Shown here piece by piece: positions 1 to 23,895 of a stretch of 64,000 nucleotides of DNA. Location: contig NC_079416.1 in the NCBI RefSeq assembly GCF_026213295.1, positions 23,807,737 through 23,871,736 of the forward strand, given 5' to 3'. The position numbers and the translations under genes are program-made. Each line of letters opens with the position of its first letter. Within the stretch, counting starts at the first letter, position 1. This DNA comes from Gadus chalcogrammus (taxonomy: Eukaryota; Chordata; Actinopteri; Gadiformes; Gadidae). Below the pieces are notes generated by a model. The model was not told the origin of the DNA and did not search any database. It worked only from the letters and a program-made list of their open reading frames with translations.

Positions 1-756
1 TGTTATGTTCGCAAAGCCGTGTTGCTTGGCCTCAATACCAGACCAACCCTTGTAATTGTTACATGGTGAGTCGACAGAAGAGTTCCCCCCCGGGCCGTGT
101 GTGAAGATAACCTGTGTGTCTACTGGGAGCCTCATACCTGGTGGCGTTCTTCACCGGCCGTGAAACCAGATCTTCCTCACCAACCAAACTGATGCTTGGC
201 TTTAATCCTCGTCACATCATTGTGCTCAGAGTCCGTCGTCCACTGAGTTCTTAATTCCGCTTGTTTGACTTGAAGCTGACATGCAGACTGTTGGAACAGG
301 AAGAGTGTGACCAGCAACCACTTCCTCATAACGAGTGTGAAACCGTGTGACGAAGCAGCCAGCGCCACACGATCAGCCCTGCCTGCAGCAGAGATCAGCG
401 AGGCTCTCCGCCGACGTGGTTTGTGTTGGCTCGTCCTCCACAACTTTAGTTTAAATGAACAAACAGTGTCGACCAGCAGAGAGAGGCCAATGCAGGAGGA
501 AGGACAGAGGAAAGCCTAAAGACAGCTTTGGCGGCGCCACGATGTGTGAGTAGGGTCTCAGTCGTATAGGAAGTGGACTCGCTGTCCGCAGGCCTTCAGT
601 CCACTGTAATGTAATCTACGGATTTGTGCGAGGATGGGGGGTTTTAGGTTCCCTCAAAACAAAGGCCGGGTGGCGCTGTGTGGACGGCCTCAGCGTGGGC
701 GTCCCGGTACCGTGTTCATGGACTCATCTGGTTGTTGTTGGTTTGATGTTTTTCAG

Positions 757-9443
<8,687 letters not shown>

Positions 9444-10944
9444 GCCCGCAGTCTTCATCGTCGGCCCCTTCCTCCTCCTCATCGGTCGATACGCGTTCCT
9501 TCGGTTTGCTTCCAATCGAGAGTTGGTTGGAGAAACTGAGACGTCCTTTGAAACGGGTCGGGCCCCAGTGAGCGCCCTGGGGGCCCCAGTGAGCGCCCAG
9601 GGGCCCGTAGGAGGGTGGAGACGGCCCTGGAGGGCCCGCGGTGAGGCGGCCCGCGGTGAGGCAGCCCGGTGGGGCTGCGGCCGCCCTTTGGTTCAATCAG
9701 CAGATCTGGGAGGAATATGTCCCCTGAGTGCAATCTGGCAATGTTTGCACTTGGCTAGGGTTAGTGTGGTATATATATATTTTTAAAGAGACATAAGTAT
9801 AGTTTTTAAAAGAGAACAAGGAGGGAAAATATAATATTCTTGTTATTTTTGTAGAATACAATGACGTTATGTGTGGTAGACAAACACTTTTTATCGTGCG
9901 GCCTGAATGGATTGAAAAAAAGGGCAAACATAATGGTTCATAGTAGACGACCAGGCAGGGAATGAGAACTCTCCCAATCTGTTTTAGAGAACAGCACTGT
10001 ACGCCGCGTGCAGTAAATATAGCACTCAGATTTTACAAAAACAGATATATAGCAGCTATACTTCGATACTTCCTCAAATCTATAACATCATTTTTTTCAA
10101 CGATACTTTTAACAAAAGGAGAAATCAAAAACACGTACCCCCATTACACCAAGCCCCCTTCGCACTTAACCTTATTTCTTAGAAACAGTTACAGGAAGCA
10201 ACAGTTCCTCACAATGCATTGAGTCGAGAAACACAATCACAACAGCTGCGCCTTCAATGTACAGCGCGTCACTCTGAGCTGGGGTCCAGCAGCTGTTCTG
10301 GGGGTCCACAGGAGCAAAGACGCCCAGCAGAAGAGCCACTCTGGTTGGTTCTTCAGTTTGTCTCCGAGGTCACAGACAGGCTTGTAAATATCGTTCCCCA
10401 CAATGCATCGCTTCTCATTGCTTCTCAATTTTTATTTATTTTTTTAACGGAGAGAGATTTCTAGCTGGGAGGGACAGTTTAAACACTCACTGTACGGAGA
10501 GAAAATCAATGGGTTTATTGTCTTTTTACTTTTGCACTGTAAATATTTGCCGATTTATATTCCTAACGTTGTAATACTCCTGTAGTACACCTTGCTTCGT
10601 AAATGCCAGGTTTTATGACTGAATTTATGAATGACTGAGTGCTGTGGAGAAAGAGGGAGAGAGAGAGAGAGAGAGAGGCCGTATCATAGAGTGTACGTAA
10701 CAAGGAAGAGGTACTCAAAGACCCGCTTCAAATACACTTTAAAGGAAGGCAATTCATTTTAGAGGCATTTTGGTCAAAGCTGCTGAAATTGTCTACATCC
10801 CAACAAAAAATCAGTTGTCCCGTTAAAAGATACAAAAATCCAAAAAGCTTGTACAATCATTTCTTAATAACACCCATCAAATATTCTGGGCAACACGCCA
10901 TTATTGGAAATAAGGTAATTGTAAAAATAATTTGTTATGGAAGC

Positions 10945-11070
<126 letters not shown>

Positions 11071-11417
11071 ACGCGTCTTAATTGAAAAATAATATATGTT
11101 CTATTTTTCAGTAGTTCGAGGTACGAAGCAGATGATTAAACATATATTACTTCCATGGTAACATGCCAAAGTCACCTTAAGAAAACACGATTAGAGCTTG
11201 TTTTCAACCTCTCACTAGCTAAACAAAGTTAATATATTTTAATTAATATATTTGGATAGAAAATCTATTTGCTTTTTTTTTTATTCACAGGGTATGTACT
11301 ATATATGAATATCAGCTGTTGGTTATTCCTGGGATGTCGGTCTTGTGGACAAACCACCATGAAGAGAGCAACTGTTTTTGCTTTTTCAAATTGCCCAAGT
11401 ATATATTATATATCTAT

Positions 11418-11808
11418 TAGTGCTGTCAAGCGATTAAAATATTTAATCACGATTAATCGCATTAATGCCATAGTTAACTCACGATTAATCGCGATTCTTT
11501 TTTCTATGCTAAATATCCCTTGATTTTTTTGTCACATTAATTGTTCTCATTTGAATGCTCTTATCAACATGGAGAAGTGCATCGGCTTGCCTTGTGCAAA
11601 TGTTTTTTATTGATAACAACATTGGCATATACTGATCAAAACAGGACGATACAAAAAAAAAGCCTATAGTGCAATTAAACGATGAACATACAAACATACT
11701 GCCTTGAACATAGCAGTCAGGCTACTGCTTCTTTGTTTTGAGCCAAAGAAAAAAAAAAAAAAGTTTGCGCCGTTAATAACGCGTTTAACTGACAGGCTGA
11801 CAGCACTA
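11418..11808. mobile_element. Small non-autonomous hAT element
   Basis: Ends are TAGTGCTGTCA and TGACAGCACTA. An exact 8-bp target duplication, ATATCTAT, flanks it (11410-11417 and 11809-11816). The interior contains repeated gattaatcgcattaa motifs. It lies downstream of the asxl2 stop codon. Length is 391 bp with no coding capacity. Confidence 0.88.
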
Positions 11809-12914
11809 ATATCTATATATTATATATCTATGCCGCAGGACCTGTTTTTCTATATCATTTTCTCTGCCATAGAGAAGTTGTCTAACGTTTGTATTGAGTG
11901 CTCTATGTTCTGGCTGCATCATTGATACAATATGGAGGAATTACCTTGTAAAATACAAATATATGTTTATATTAAACCCTTTTGAGCCCCTCTTGAGCTG
12001 AGCACATTCATCAGGTCAATTTTACTCCATTTTGATATTAAGAGAGACTGAGATCTGTTAAAATTATATTTAGCTATCTTATACAATCCCATCTCGTTTC
12101 AATATATCAAGAGTAGTTCAATTAATGTTTGGAACCACATTGATAACAATTATTATTTGGACTCCCAAACTGTCTGGGCATATAGTTGGCCAAACATCGT
12201 TGGGACTTTTATTTTGATAGCAGATAATGTACCACTTATGTGCTCAGTAGTTCATTGATCTATAAATAAGTGAAAATAAATGAGATGACATGAGATGACA
12301 GCAGCATCTTAAGGCAGCTGAGACCTTCAACTTTGTGGAGCATAGAAATTTAAATTAGACAATATGCCGTTGCCTTTCCCTTCATTGTTTCTTTGTGTGT
12401 GTCTGTGTGTGTGTCTGTCTGTGTGTGTGTGTGTGTGTGTAAGTGTGTGTGTAAAACTGGTCAATTGAAGTTTTGTGGTAAGAAACATTTTGGAAAAATT
12501 GTTTTTGTAAAATATCATAAGATTATAAGTTCCTTTCTGGCCATAATCATTTCTGCTGTTGATGGACTGTTTTAAAGTTTCAATTTAAAACACAGGTGAA
12601 TGTAATATAGTAATCAGCACTTGTAAACAAAGTGTATTTTATCAAAATATATAGACTTTTATGAATAAATAACACAAACACCACTCTGGGACCCATTTCT
12701 ATTGTCTATTTGATCATGAGAAACAGGACTTAGATAAATGAAATGTAATGTGAACTAATGATCAATGTATGTGTTGTTTATGTTCAGTGTACCTTGTATG
12801 TATTATGTTGATCAGAAGTATTATCAGAAGTCTAGCAAGTGTGATAGGTCATCACCCAAGGTTTGCAGAGGGAGCGTGGGATTGATCTGCAATACACTCA
12901 TACACTGTCCTTAA

Positions 12915-13410
12915 AGGTTGGGTATGGGATTTGCGAAACGCCAGCAGATTTTGAAAACACACAACTCAAATGGTCCTACCCCCTCTCCTTCAACGCTGAC
13001 TCTGACTCCACCCATTCCAAGTACATGGACGCGCAATCATGCACGAGCGTGAACACAGATGCGTGAGAGCGAGCCATTAGCTAGTTAGCTAGCTCCAGTA
13101 GCTACCGCAGGATAACAACAAACAGAAGCTTGCTCTGGGTCACAAGCTTTGAGTACGTGCACGAAGGGGTTACGCGCGGGGGGAGGGGGAGTGCAGTACG
13201 ACCGTTTGATTGACGTACTTACTGTCCAATGCAACTCGGTGGCTCTGGAAATCATTGGCTGGAGTTTTTCGAGCCCTGCCCGTTCCACAGATGATTGACT
13301 TGTTTAATTTTTATGCCAGTACCCCTAACTTTAGTGGCTGTAAGTGGGTTATGATAAGGATTTCAACTAATTTTGCAAAAATGGCCGAAAGAGAATTCCA
13401 TACCCAACCT
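12915..13410. mobile_element. MITE with TTAA target duplication
   Basis: Inverted ends AGGTTGGGTATGG and CCATACCCAACCT are flanked by TTAA on both sides (12911-12914 and 13411-13414). Length is 496 bp. TTAA duplication suggests a Kolobok- or piggyBac-type mobiliser; a TA duplication with slightly longer ends cannot be excluded. It lies about 300 bp beyond the 3' end of SULT copy 1. Confidence 0.75.
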
Positions 13411-13715
13411 TTAATTGTGTCAGCAAAATGTAACTCCAGACATTACACACTCACTAGTTCAATGTAAGAATAGGTTTATTGGTAGTGATTAATTAGTCCA
13501 ATACACACGTTCAACATCTGCTCAGCCATTCCAGTGGACAAATCTGTTGTACTGTTTAATTTTTGGCCTTGAACCAGTGGTTCTCTTTCGGTATATTCAA
13601 AACCACATGTGAATGTAGGTCAAACTTTATTTTTGCAGAACAATTAAAAAACCTTATTGAAACAGGAAAAGCTTCGGGAAAGGCCGGCCTAACCAAGAAA
13701 ATAAAGCGACGTACG

Positions 13716-16182
<2,467 letters not shown>

Positions 16183-16552
16183 TGCTTTGTTGAATGCAAA
16201 CAAATGATTCCAAGTTCTGTGCAGTGAGTTGGAGGAGAAACATTGAAATATGACACTGTGGTAGAGGCAAAGGCATATGTTATCTGAGTAGAGTTATGAG
16301 TTGACTCTTATCGATACCTTTGTTCGGTTCAAAGTGTCATGTAACATAGTGTTATGGGTGCCCCTCAGTGTTGATATTATCCAATCAGAACTTAACATGA
16401 AGTATATTTAAATGTTACCCCTGATGCCACATTGTAAGGAAGCTGTTCAATTTTCTCTATTATAATTGAATCCTCTAAATACAAAAGATATGTTGGGCAT
16501 AGGACGGATCATCTTCACCAGGCTATAGTAAGTGTCCACGTTCCCCCTCAGA
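16183..16552 (-). promoter_or_regulatory. Upstream region of SULT copy 1, shared with copy 2
   Basis: This block is nearly identical to the 375 bp upstream of SULT copy 2 (33016-33393) and diverges sharply beyond it. It therefore marks the 5' limit of the recent duplication and must hold any duplicated promoter. No single core element was assigned with confidence. Confidence 0.5.
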
Positions 16553-16824
16553 CCTGGGGGGTTTACCACCCACGAACCTTGCTGAACATACTGTAACAGT
16601 CAGGTTTATAATATGTAGCGCCACTAGGTGGCGCCTCCCTCTTTTGTTGGGTTAGATGAGATAACGGTGAGTGAAGAAGTTTTGCTTCTTCCGCTCGGCT
16701 AGAATAAACAGCAGTATACGAACGAAGTCTCCCTTTTTATTATATGTTATTTAGTGACTGATTTGTTGTAGGCGGGAATCCCGGACTTTCCAAACGTATG
16801 GTAAATATATATAGTGCCGTGGAT

Positions 16825-17160
16825 ACCTGGCGTGACTGCGGTCAAGTGAGCCGCCATTCGTTCATCCGCGGTTAAACCAGCCGTCACACAAAATCTTCGT
16901 GCGCCTTTACTCTAAACAGCCTTTGGGTGGTATCTCGCAACGTTTTCAAAATAAAAGCCTTCACCTACGTGTGTAGAACACTAGCTGGCTTACGGCGGCG
17001 TCTAGAATGTCCGCACTTGCGGACATCTTGCCAGTCTTGCCTTGCCAGTCAGTAACCATAACTTGCTACATTTTCAACCGTTTTCCCAACGGTTTGATTT
17101 CTTACAAACCTTATTAACGTGGTTATAATATTGTACCTATTTTAGAACATTTCAATTCGT
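16825..17160. repeat. Dispersed repeat, inverted relative to 25740-26860
   Basis: Segments such as tgtccgcacttgcggacatc, ctttgggtggtatctcgcaa and ataatattgtacc recur in reverse orientation at 25740-26094. The motif gtgagccgccattcg here is the uninterrupted form of the site occupied by a foldback element at 26095-26816. The element family is not recognised. Confidence 0.75.
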
Positions 17161-17462
17161 TTTTCAAATGACATTTTCTCTAAATCTATAGAGTAAAATC
17201 AAATGGTCCCTTGTGTACAAGTAGTCAGTACAACAGTTAGTATGGTCATATCAGTCAGTGCCTGAACTTATGTGAAATTCGGTCTATAGCCCACTTCAAA
17301 GTGCTGACATAATGCAATTTTGCAAAGGCGAGAATATGCATGTGTACGTTTTTCAAATGACATTTTCTCTAAATCTAAACAGTAAAATCTAATGGTTCCT
17401 TGTGTACAAGTAGTCAGCACACCGGTTGATATGGTCATATCAGTCAGTGCCTGAACTTATGC
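17161..17462 (+). repeat. Tandem duplication, period about 188 bp
   Basis: The segment from tttcaaatgacattttctct to gtcagtgcctgaacttatg occurs twice (about 17161-17275 and 17349-17461) with a few substitutions. No coding potential. Confidence 0.85.
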
Positions 17463-17479
17463 TAGTCTAACCAATACGC

Positions 17480-17710
17480 AGGCCTTTGCCGTCTCTCGTC
17501 TCGAGCTTCTCGCTCACAACCAATCACGTTCTTCTGGTCACTAGTTCTTAATTGATTTCAGCTGCGTCTCCCCCGCCTCTCCTCATAAAGCGCCCCCACC
17601 GTGACGGATGTTAATCGTTTATTTTGTGTTGGATTGCGTGGGCTGAACAATCCGGACATCGTGGCCACCGACATGGACCCCCGGCCACCGGGACCCACGC
17701 AGTGAGTAAC
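17480..17710 (+). promoter_or_regulatory. Possible promoter and first exon of an unassigned + strand transcript
   Basis: A CCAAT-type motif (aaccaatcacg) is followed by GC-rich sequence, a cataaag element, an ATG at 17673 and a good splice donor (gca|gtgagt at 17702). Exon-like segments follow downstream and an AATAAA occurs near 24053. No open reading frame could be joined across them: the next exon-like pieces introduce stops. If real, it is most likely a non-coding RNA. Pure inference from signals. Confidence 0.22.
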
Positions 17711-19400
17711 GCGGGGTACTTCCTTCTGAGCACTGCACATGTTACACTCCCCATCTCCTCCTGTCGTCTGTTCTCGCCCCTCTATTGTACATGTTTTACC
17801 GCTTGAGGTTAATGTGGATTTGCTGATGGAAGTGGTAGTTTGTGTTGAGTGGTTTATCTATGGGATCGACTGACTGACTAACGCTGCGGACAGCTACAGC
17901 ACCGACCACCACACTGGGAAGTGTCCTCTGCTCACTGTGGAAGCAGCATGGAAGAACTGCAGCAACTCTGATGGAAACGAGGACCTCCACGCTGTTGAAC
18001 ACAAACTGTTGTAGGCCTACTCAAACAGAGGCGGTCCTACTCGGTTAAAGATCTCGTGGTCAATGCGGCAGACCGCTGGACCTGGACGTCACCTTCTGCA
18101 GATACTTCACTGCCCTCAGGAATCCACGGATAACTTGAAACATGTCCGACTCCACATGTCCGAAAAATCCAGGATGGAAACTTGTGGAAGGAAGAAAGGG
18201 GTCTGTTTTTGCTCAACCCATAACCCCACTGAGCCCTTCTGCTGAAACCTGTCTGACTGACCATACTGACCGGGGGCCTGTTGTGTGTTTGGTTGGTGTG
18301 GTAGAAGGTTTGCTGCTTGTGATCTGCAAGGTGGTCCTGGGTTAGATGCGGTGTCTGACTTGCACACCACTCTCCCAATTCTATTCTTCTCTTTACTACT
18401 TTTCTACTTTCAATACACTTGCTGCTGCTGCTGCTGTTGACCGCTGGTGTGCAATGTGGTTTTTATTCGCGTATGTTCTGTGGACTTTGCATTTGTATTT
18501 TAATGAACATGTTTACTGCCTTTTAGACCTCGGATTGGCAAACCTAAACTCCTTCACTGGCAAAATGTAGATGCAAATTAAATGCCAAAATTAACATTTC
18601 AATATTCGTTTTGCGTATTTCACCAATAGCTTCGGAACTAGACGGACCTCGTATATAATTCGCTCTTCAAAGATGCGGTCAGGCGCCCCTCCGTTATATA
18701 ACGTTTTCTGCCCGGTACGAAATAGACCGACCAATAGCAACCCTTTAGGCTATCTAATGTGAGGTTGGATATACGCAACATGTAGAGGTGTTTCAACAAC
18801 AAAGATGGAAGTTAGTGAACTAAAGACTGTATATGCTCACTAAAAGAACGAACGACTACTACTCAAAGATTTTGAGGAATATGTATTTCTGCATCACCCG
18901 TTCCAATGCTATGATTCGTCGAGGCCTATCAAATAGCATCGACCCATTTTAGATCGCGCCCTTTAGACACGTTCCTTGGAAATTGAACAACGCACTTCAA
19001 CGCAGAGGATCCAGAAGGATTTCACAACGAGTCCATTGGAAGATATCGAGGAACATGAACATCACCAATGAAGGAGAGTAACGTTCCCACTTGCTATAGG
19101 AATTTAGTGAAGCACTAAATGGTTAATAATAATAAAATGTGGTCACCATTTATTGACTTTTTGGGTAAGACTTGCTTTACTAATATAACCGCGTTAGAAC
19201 CGCATTCATTTACTTTTCTTGTGTAGTTTCCCAGAATTCATTAAATGTTTTATAAAAGTAATCAATAGAACTATACACATTTGTACAACAATTAATCATT
19301 ATACAGGATTTGAACATTTTATATTCGAGCTCATGCTTCATAATATTTCCAAGGATTGCAGAGTACCAAATGATTTATGAACAGTTGTTTTTGTTCAGGA
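17711..19400 (+). other. Intergenic sequence, nothing assigned
   Basis: Unique-looking DNA between the possible first exon and the GC-rich array. It contains short exon-like islands, for example after the acceptor near 17893, but no open frame of convincing length or recognisable family. Confidence 0.4.
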
Positions 19401-21215
19401 GCGGATTGTAGTCCCAGAGGCTTCAACAGAGCGGGTCTGGAGCTGGGAGCTGCAGGTGGATGTTGGCCAGGAGCCGTTCAGTCCTACAGGAACAGACGGG
19501 TGAGCCGTGGAACTGCACATCCTATAAACTCCTCCTTGGCGTGGTCAAACGGTTCAGAATAAAACTGGAATTCAGTCATTGGTTGTGATTGGCTTGTTAG
19601 CCAAGCGTTCTCAGCCACTAGGACGAGTGTCCTTATGAAGATTAGATGTGTGGCTGGGTTTGGGAGTTTATAGGAAATGATACTTCTCAAGAACGCACAG
19701 AATGGGAGAAGATGAGCTATTGACATCTGAGTGAGCGAGAAAAATCTCCAGTGTTTAAATGGATTTTGTCTTGTTTCAGTAGAGGTGATGGAAGCGGTCG
19801 TCTGGAGGTGCTCGTCTGGAGGTCCATGGCGGTCGTCTGGAGGTGCTCTCCGTGGCGGTCGTCTGGAGGTGCTCGCCGTGAGGTCCGTGGCGGTCGTCTG
19901 GAGGCGCTCGCTGCAGGTGGAGGGAAGGCCGGGAGCCGTGCAGCCCGACGGATGCAGAACGGTGAGACACGGAGCTGCACAGCTGCACATTTTTTTTTTT
20001 TAGGCTTGGTGAATTGTTTAGAATTAAACCTTTGACATGCAGCCACAGCAACGCTGAGGTGTTCTGAAAAATGTCAGATGCATTCTCAGCCACTAGGACC
20101 AGCTCCAGGATGTAGGCTAGGTGTGTGGCTGGCTGTTGGGTTAAATAATACCTCACTCAAGACTGCACAGTAGGGCATCAGTGAGATCTGTGGGAGCTAG
20201 CGCAGAGGGGTTGATTATCTGCATCATGTACGGGAGAAATGTGCAGTGTGCAAATGGAACGTGTCATTCGCCTTTCAGAAGGACTGAGGCGGAGGTCCTG
20301 GAGGCAGAGGCCAGCCTGGAGGCAGAGGCCAGCCTGGAGGTCCTGGAGGCGTCCAACCTGGAAGGGGCGGCATGGAGGGCCAGGTGGCGGCTCCTCATCC
20401 AGTAAAGTTCAACTCTTCTTCAGTGCATCCATGATGAAAGGGGAGAAATGTTCCAGTGTGCAACTAGAACTTGTGTCTCACATTTCAGAAGGGCCTGGAG
20501 GCGGCCAACCTGGAAGGCCTGGAGACGGCCGAGGTCCTGGAGGCAACGGCGGGCCTGGAGGTGGAGGCCAACCTGGAGGTCCTGGAGTCGGTGGGCCTGG
20601 AGGCGGTGGTGGTGGTGGAGACCAACCTGGAGGGCCTGGAGGCGGTGGTGGGGACCAACCTGGAGGGCCTGGAGGCGGTGGTGGGGACCAACCTGGAGGT
20701 CCCGGCGGTGGCGTCCACCTGGCGGCGTCCTGGAGGGCCCGGCGGCGTCCGGGAGGGTGCGGCGGCGGCGTCCTGGAGGGCCCGGCGGCGGCGGCAGCGG
20801 CGTCCTGGAGGGCCCGGCGGCGGCGGCGGCGTCCTGGAGGGCGCGGCGTCCTGGAGGGCGCGGCGGCGGCGGCGTCCTGGAGGGCCCGGTGGCGGCGGCG
20901 GCGTCCTGGAGGGCCCGGCGGCGGCGGCGGCGTCCTGGAGGGCCCGGCGGCGGCGGCGTCCTGGAGGGCCGCAGCTCCTCATCCAGTTAAGCTAAACTCT
21001 TCTCCAGTGCATCATGAACGGGGAGGAATGTCCGGGGTGCAAATAGAACGTGTGTCACATTTCAGAAGAAACGTTACGGAGGTCCAGGCGGTCGGCCCGG
21101 TGGAGGTCCTGGAGGAGACGGTCCCGGCGGTGGAGGACGGCTGGGGGTCCGGCGGTGGAGGTCCGAAGGTGGCTTGTGATTAGACCAACCAGCTCCTCGT
21201 CCATGGAAGGTAAGC
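19400..21215 (+). repeat. GC-rich array of duplicated exon-like units (Gly/Ala-rich low complexity)
   Basis: Units share an acceptor-like end (cacatttcag|aag near 20485 and 21065; cctttcag|aagg near 20279), then ggaggtcctggaggc-type repeats, then ctcctcatccag, then a common spacer containing agtgcatc. Earlier units end in ggagccgt-cag and a GTGAG donor (near 19500 and 19962). The densest part, 20700-20980, is a gtcctggagggcccggcggc minisatellite. A 314-codon frame at 20239-21183 reads as Gly-Pro-Gly blocks but crosses apparent acceptors. I cannot say whether any of it is translated. Confidence 0.5.
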
Positions 21216-21787
21216 TCTTCCTCAGGTCAATCTGATCAACGAGAAGATCAAAGAGCGCAGCCATGAACTAGTGGTATCGCCATGTGGGGACTAAACTCTA
21301 ATGTTTAACTCAAGTAGCTGCAGTGTTTCCCCAGCACTGTGTGGTTACGGCCGTCTTAACAGCAGGGCCCCGCCTTGACTACCAATGTAGAAAAATTATG
21401 TATAAAAAATAATTATGCAATAACAAAGTGCAAAACTCGTAGGGAAAGAAAACATACTTTCCTAAAGTACAAAAATATAGATAAATAATTTGTCGGTAAT
21501 ACTGTATACTGTTCAAAACAATAGTCGTGCCATAAAGCATTTTGAATGCAATTGAAAAGGCGGTTGTATGTATTATTGCAAACTGTAACCCTCACCGAAG
21601 ACCCCCCTCCCCCCACCTTGACTAAGACATTGTCTGGGGGAAACGCTGAACAGGGTTGTATCACTTAGTAGTGAGTACACTAGGGTAGTGAGTACACTAG
21701 GGTAGCTGGGTCATCTCCAAATAGTAACAGTGTTTGCTCCAGCAGGATTGAAGGAGTCACTGGGATGAAGATCACTGCTCAGGGGCT

Positions 21788-21818
21788 GACGACCCCCCCC
21801 CCCCCCCCCCCCCCCCCT
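21788..21818 (+). repeat. Poly-C run
   Basis: About 30 consecutive C residues in intergenic DNA, G-quadruplex-prone on the minus strand. Confidence 0.9.
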
Positions 21819-21819
21819 C

Positions 21820-23430
21820 ATCTTTCCGGAGAAGGTATATAAATCTACAGCTGATGTGATTAAAGTTCTGCAGTTCAGATCCGCTGATAAATGGTCCCAC
21901 ACCGTATCCACAGCGTCCTCAAGGTGCAGGCGGTCAAACCTCCACCTCTTTGAAGACACCAAGCAGCTTGATGACTGACTGGTTCTTTATACTCAGGACC
22001 TCGTCCCGGAGCAGAGGACGGACCTAAGGCCTGCAGCGCAGCGGTCTAGAGACTCCATGTGGAACCGGTAAGATACTGGATTCGCCATCTTGAAGACATT
22101 TTCATTTATTCAAAAAGGTTAGTTTTGTTTGGCGGGTATGTTGCTTTGATACTAGGGGCTTCTTCTGTAACAAACTTTCTAGAGAATAAGATCTGACTTC
22201 AGCCAATCAGCGGGATGTCCTTGAACAATAGCCAATGGCTGAAGGTGCTCGAACGAATTATTTTGACTCGCTCCTCTACTATTGCTGTAATCAAGCTGGA
22301 TGATTATTTTGCTCCTTCTACTGACAAAATCAAGTCTGCCACCTGGTGGCTGATGAGGGCGTAGCAACTCGGGGTACATTGGAAACATGATAAGAAGAGC
22401 CTGTTTTTGATTGGATCGTACACCTAAATGTTTTTACATCAAGATATCGCCGAACCCCATGTTGGACAATGCTTGTTTTCATCCTTTCTATGTTGAGCTT
22501 TGATTTATCCTTACCTTTTCATGTGACCCTTTCCCCTTAGGTTCAGTTAAATTGACCTCTCCCTCAGGCGACTTTAAGGGAGACCAGATGTGCGGCAGCT
22601 GGGTGTCATGGTGCAGAGACCCAACGCTGGTAAATATTCACTTCCTCCTTGAACAGACCTAACGCGTCAAACGGCAATTATATAATCCCTCCTGATCTTT
22701 ATAAAGGTCTGAAGACAAGTCTTTTCTGTGAACATCTCCTCTGACTAGTGTGCTCTTAATTAAATTAAAGTTAATTAAATGCAGTAACTCCAATGCACCT
22801 GGAGGCTCGTGTTGAATTTTTTTGAAACCTGGTTCTCCAGCACTAGGACTGTTGCGGTAAATAAATGCTTGTTTTTTCGCTAATTTAAGTCTATGAAATC
22901 AAATGCTGATTGAGACCAGATGGGGCTGTTCCTGCATTTATCGACATTTGATTGCCCTTGACACTGATTCTACTTTTTGCATCAATTTACTTCACAGTAC
23001 TGAACTACACCAGTGTGTCCTACTCCCATAAACCCTGAGGATCCCTGGATGGCTACACCAGCACATTAATCCACACCCAACATCAACACAGTGCACACTC
23101 TATAGAGCTCGTAAGTCCGCCCCTTGCGGCGGGACCTCGTGAGATCGTAAGATATGACTGGGTTTCAATGGAGAGAAAGTCATTATTTTCTCCATTTTAT
23201 GTTGCACCACATTTTGGGGGAAGAATGTTTGAATCAATCTTTGTCATTTATTTCTGTACTCCATATCTGTAATCCCAGCTGTTGTATTTTAACACGGTAG
23301 CTGGGAACCCTCTTTATAGGGAGCGACTAGAGGGACGAGGCTGGAAGCAAACCTGAGCCTGGATCTTAACCTTCTTTCTAAACCTAATGCCGCAATTTAA
23401 CCGCAAATAAAGTGAGGCCTAAAGTAACTT
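21820..23430 (+). other. Intergenic sequence with two exon-like islands
   Basis: Segments near 21997-22068 (between ctcag and gtaaga) and 22541-22629 (between ccttag and gtaaat) are bounded by splice-like signals on the + strand, but neither encodes a recognisable peptide. Otherwise nothing was identified. Confidence 0.25.
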
Positions 23431-23434
23431 GACT

Positions 23435-23895
23435 CTCTTACCTAAACTCGCTTGCCTAAACTCGCTTGTCTAAACTCGCTTGCATAAAACCTAAACTCGC
23501 TTGCATAAAACCTGAACTTGCTTGCCTAAACTCGCTTGCCTAATACCTGAACTCGCTTGCCTGAACTCGCTTGCCTAATACCTGAACTCGCTTGCCTGAA
23601 CTCGCTTGCCTGAACTCGCTTGCCTAAACTCGCTTGCCTAAACTCGCTTGCCTAAACTCGCTTGCCTAAACTCGCTTGCCTAAACTCGCTTGCCTAAACT
23701 CGCTTGCCTAAACTCGCTTGCCTAATACCTAAACTCGCTTAGCTTGACTCGCTTGCCTGAGCTCGCTTGCCTAATACCTAAACTCGCTTAGCTTGACTCG
23801 CTTGCCTAATACCTAAACTCGCTTGGCTTGACTCGCTTGCCTAATACCTGAAGTCGCTTGCCTAAACTCGCTTGCCTAAAACCTAAACTTGCTTG
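23435..23895 (+). repeat. 15-bp satellite
   Basis: About 30 copies of actcgcttgcctaa with longer variants inserting tacct or taaaacct. It is AT/GC balanced and has no coding sense. Confidence 0.95.

Noticed and set aside
16603..16800. Possible solo LTR beginning tgtagcgccactaggtgg with an AATAAA near 16711
   Set aside because: No convincing right end or target duplication found, so not listed as a feature.
20239..21183. Collagen-like Gly-Pro-Gly frame as a gene
   Set aside because: Arises from a GGN-type minisatellite, crosses apparent splice signals and shows no Gly-X-Y periodicity over the whole length; kept only as a repeat and a hypothesis.
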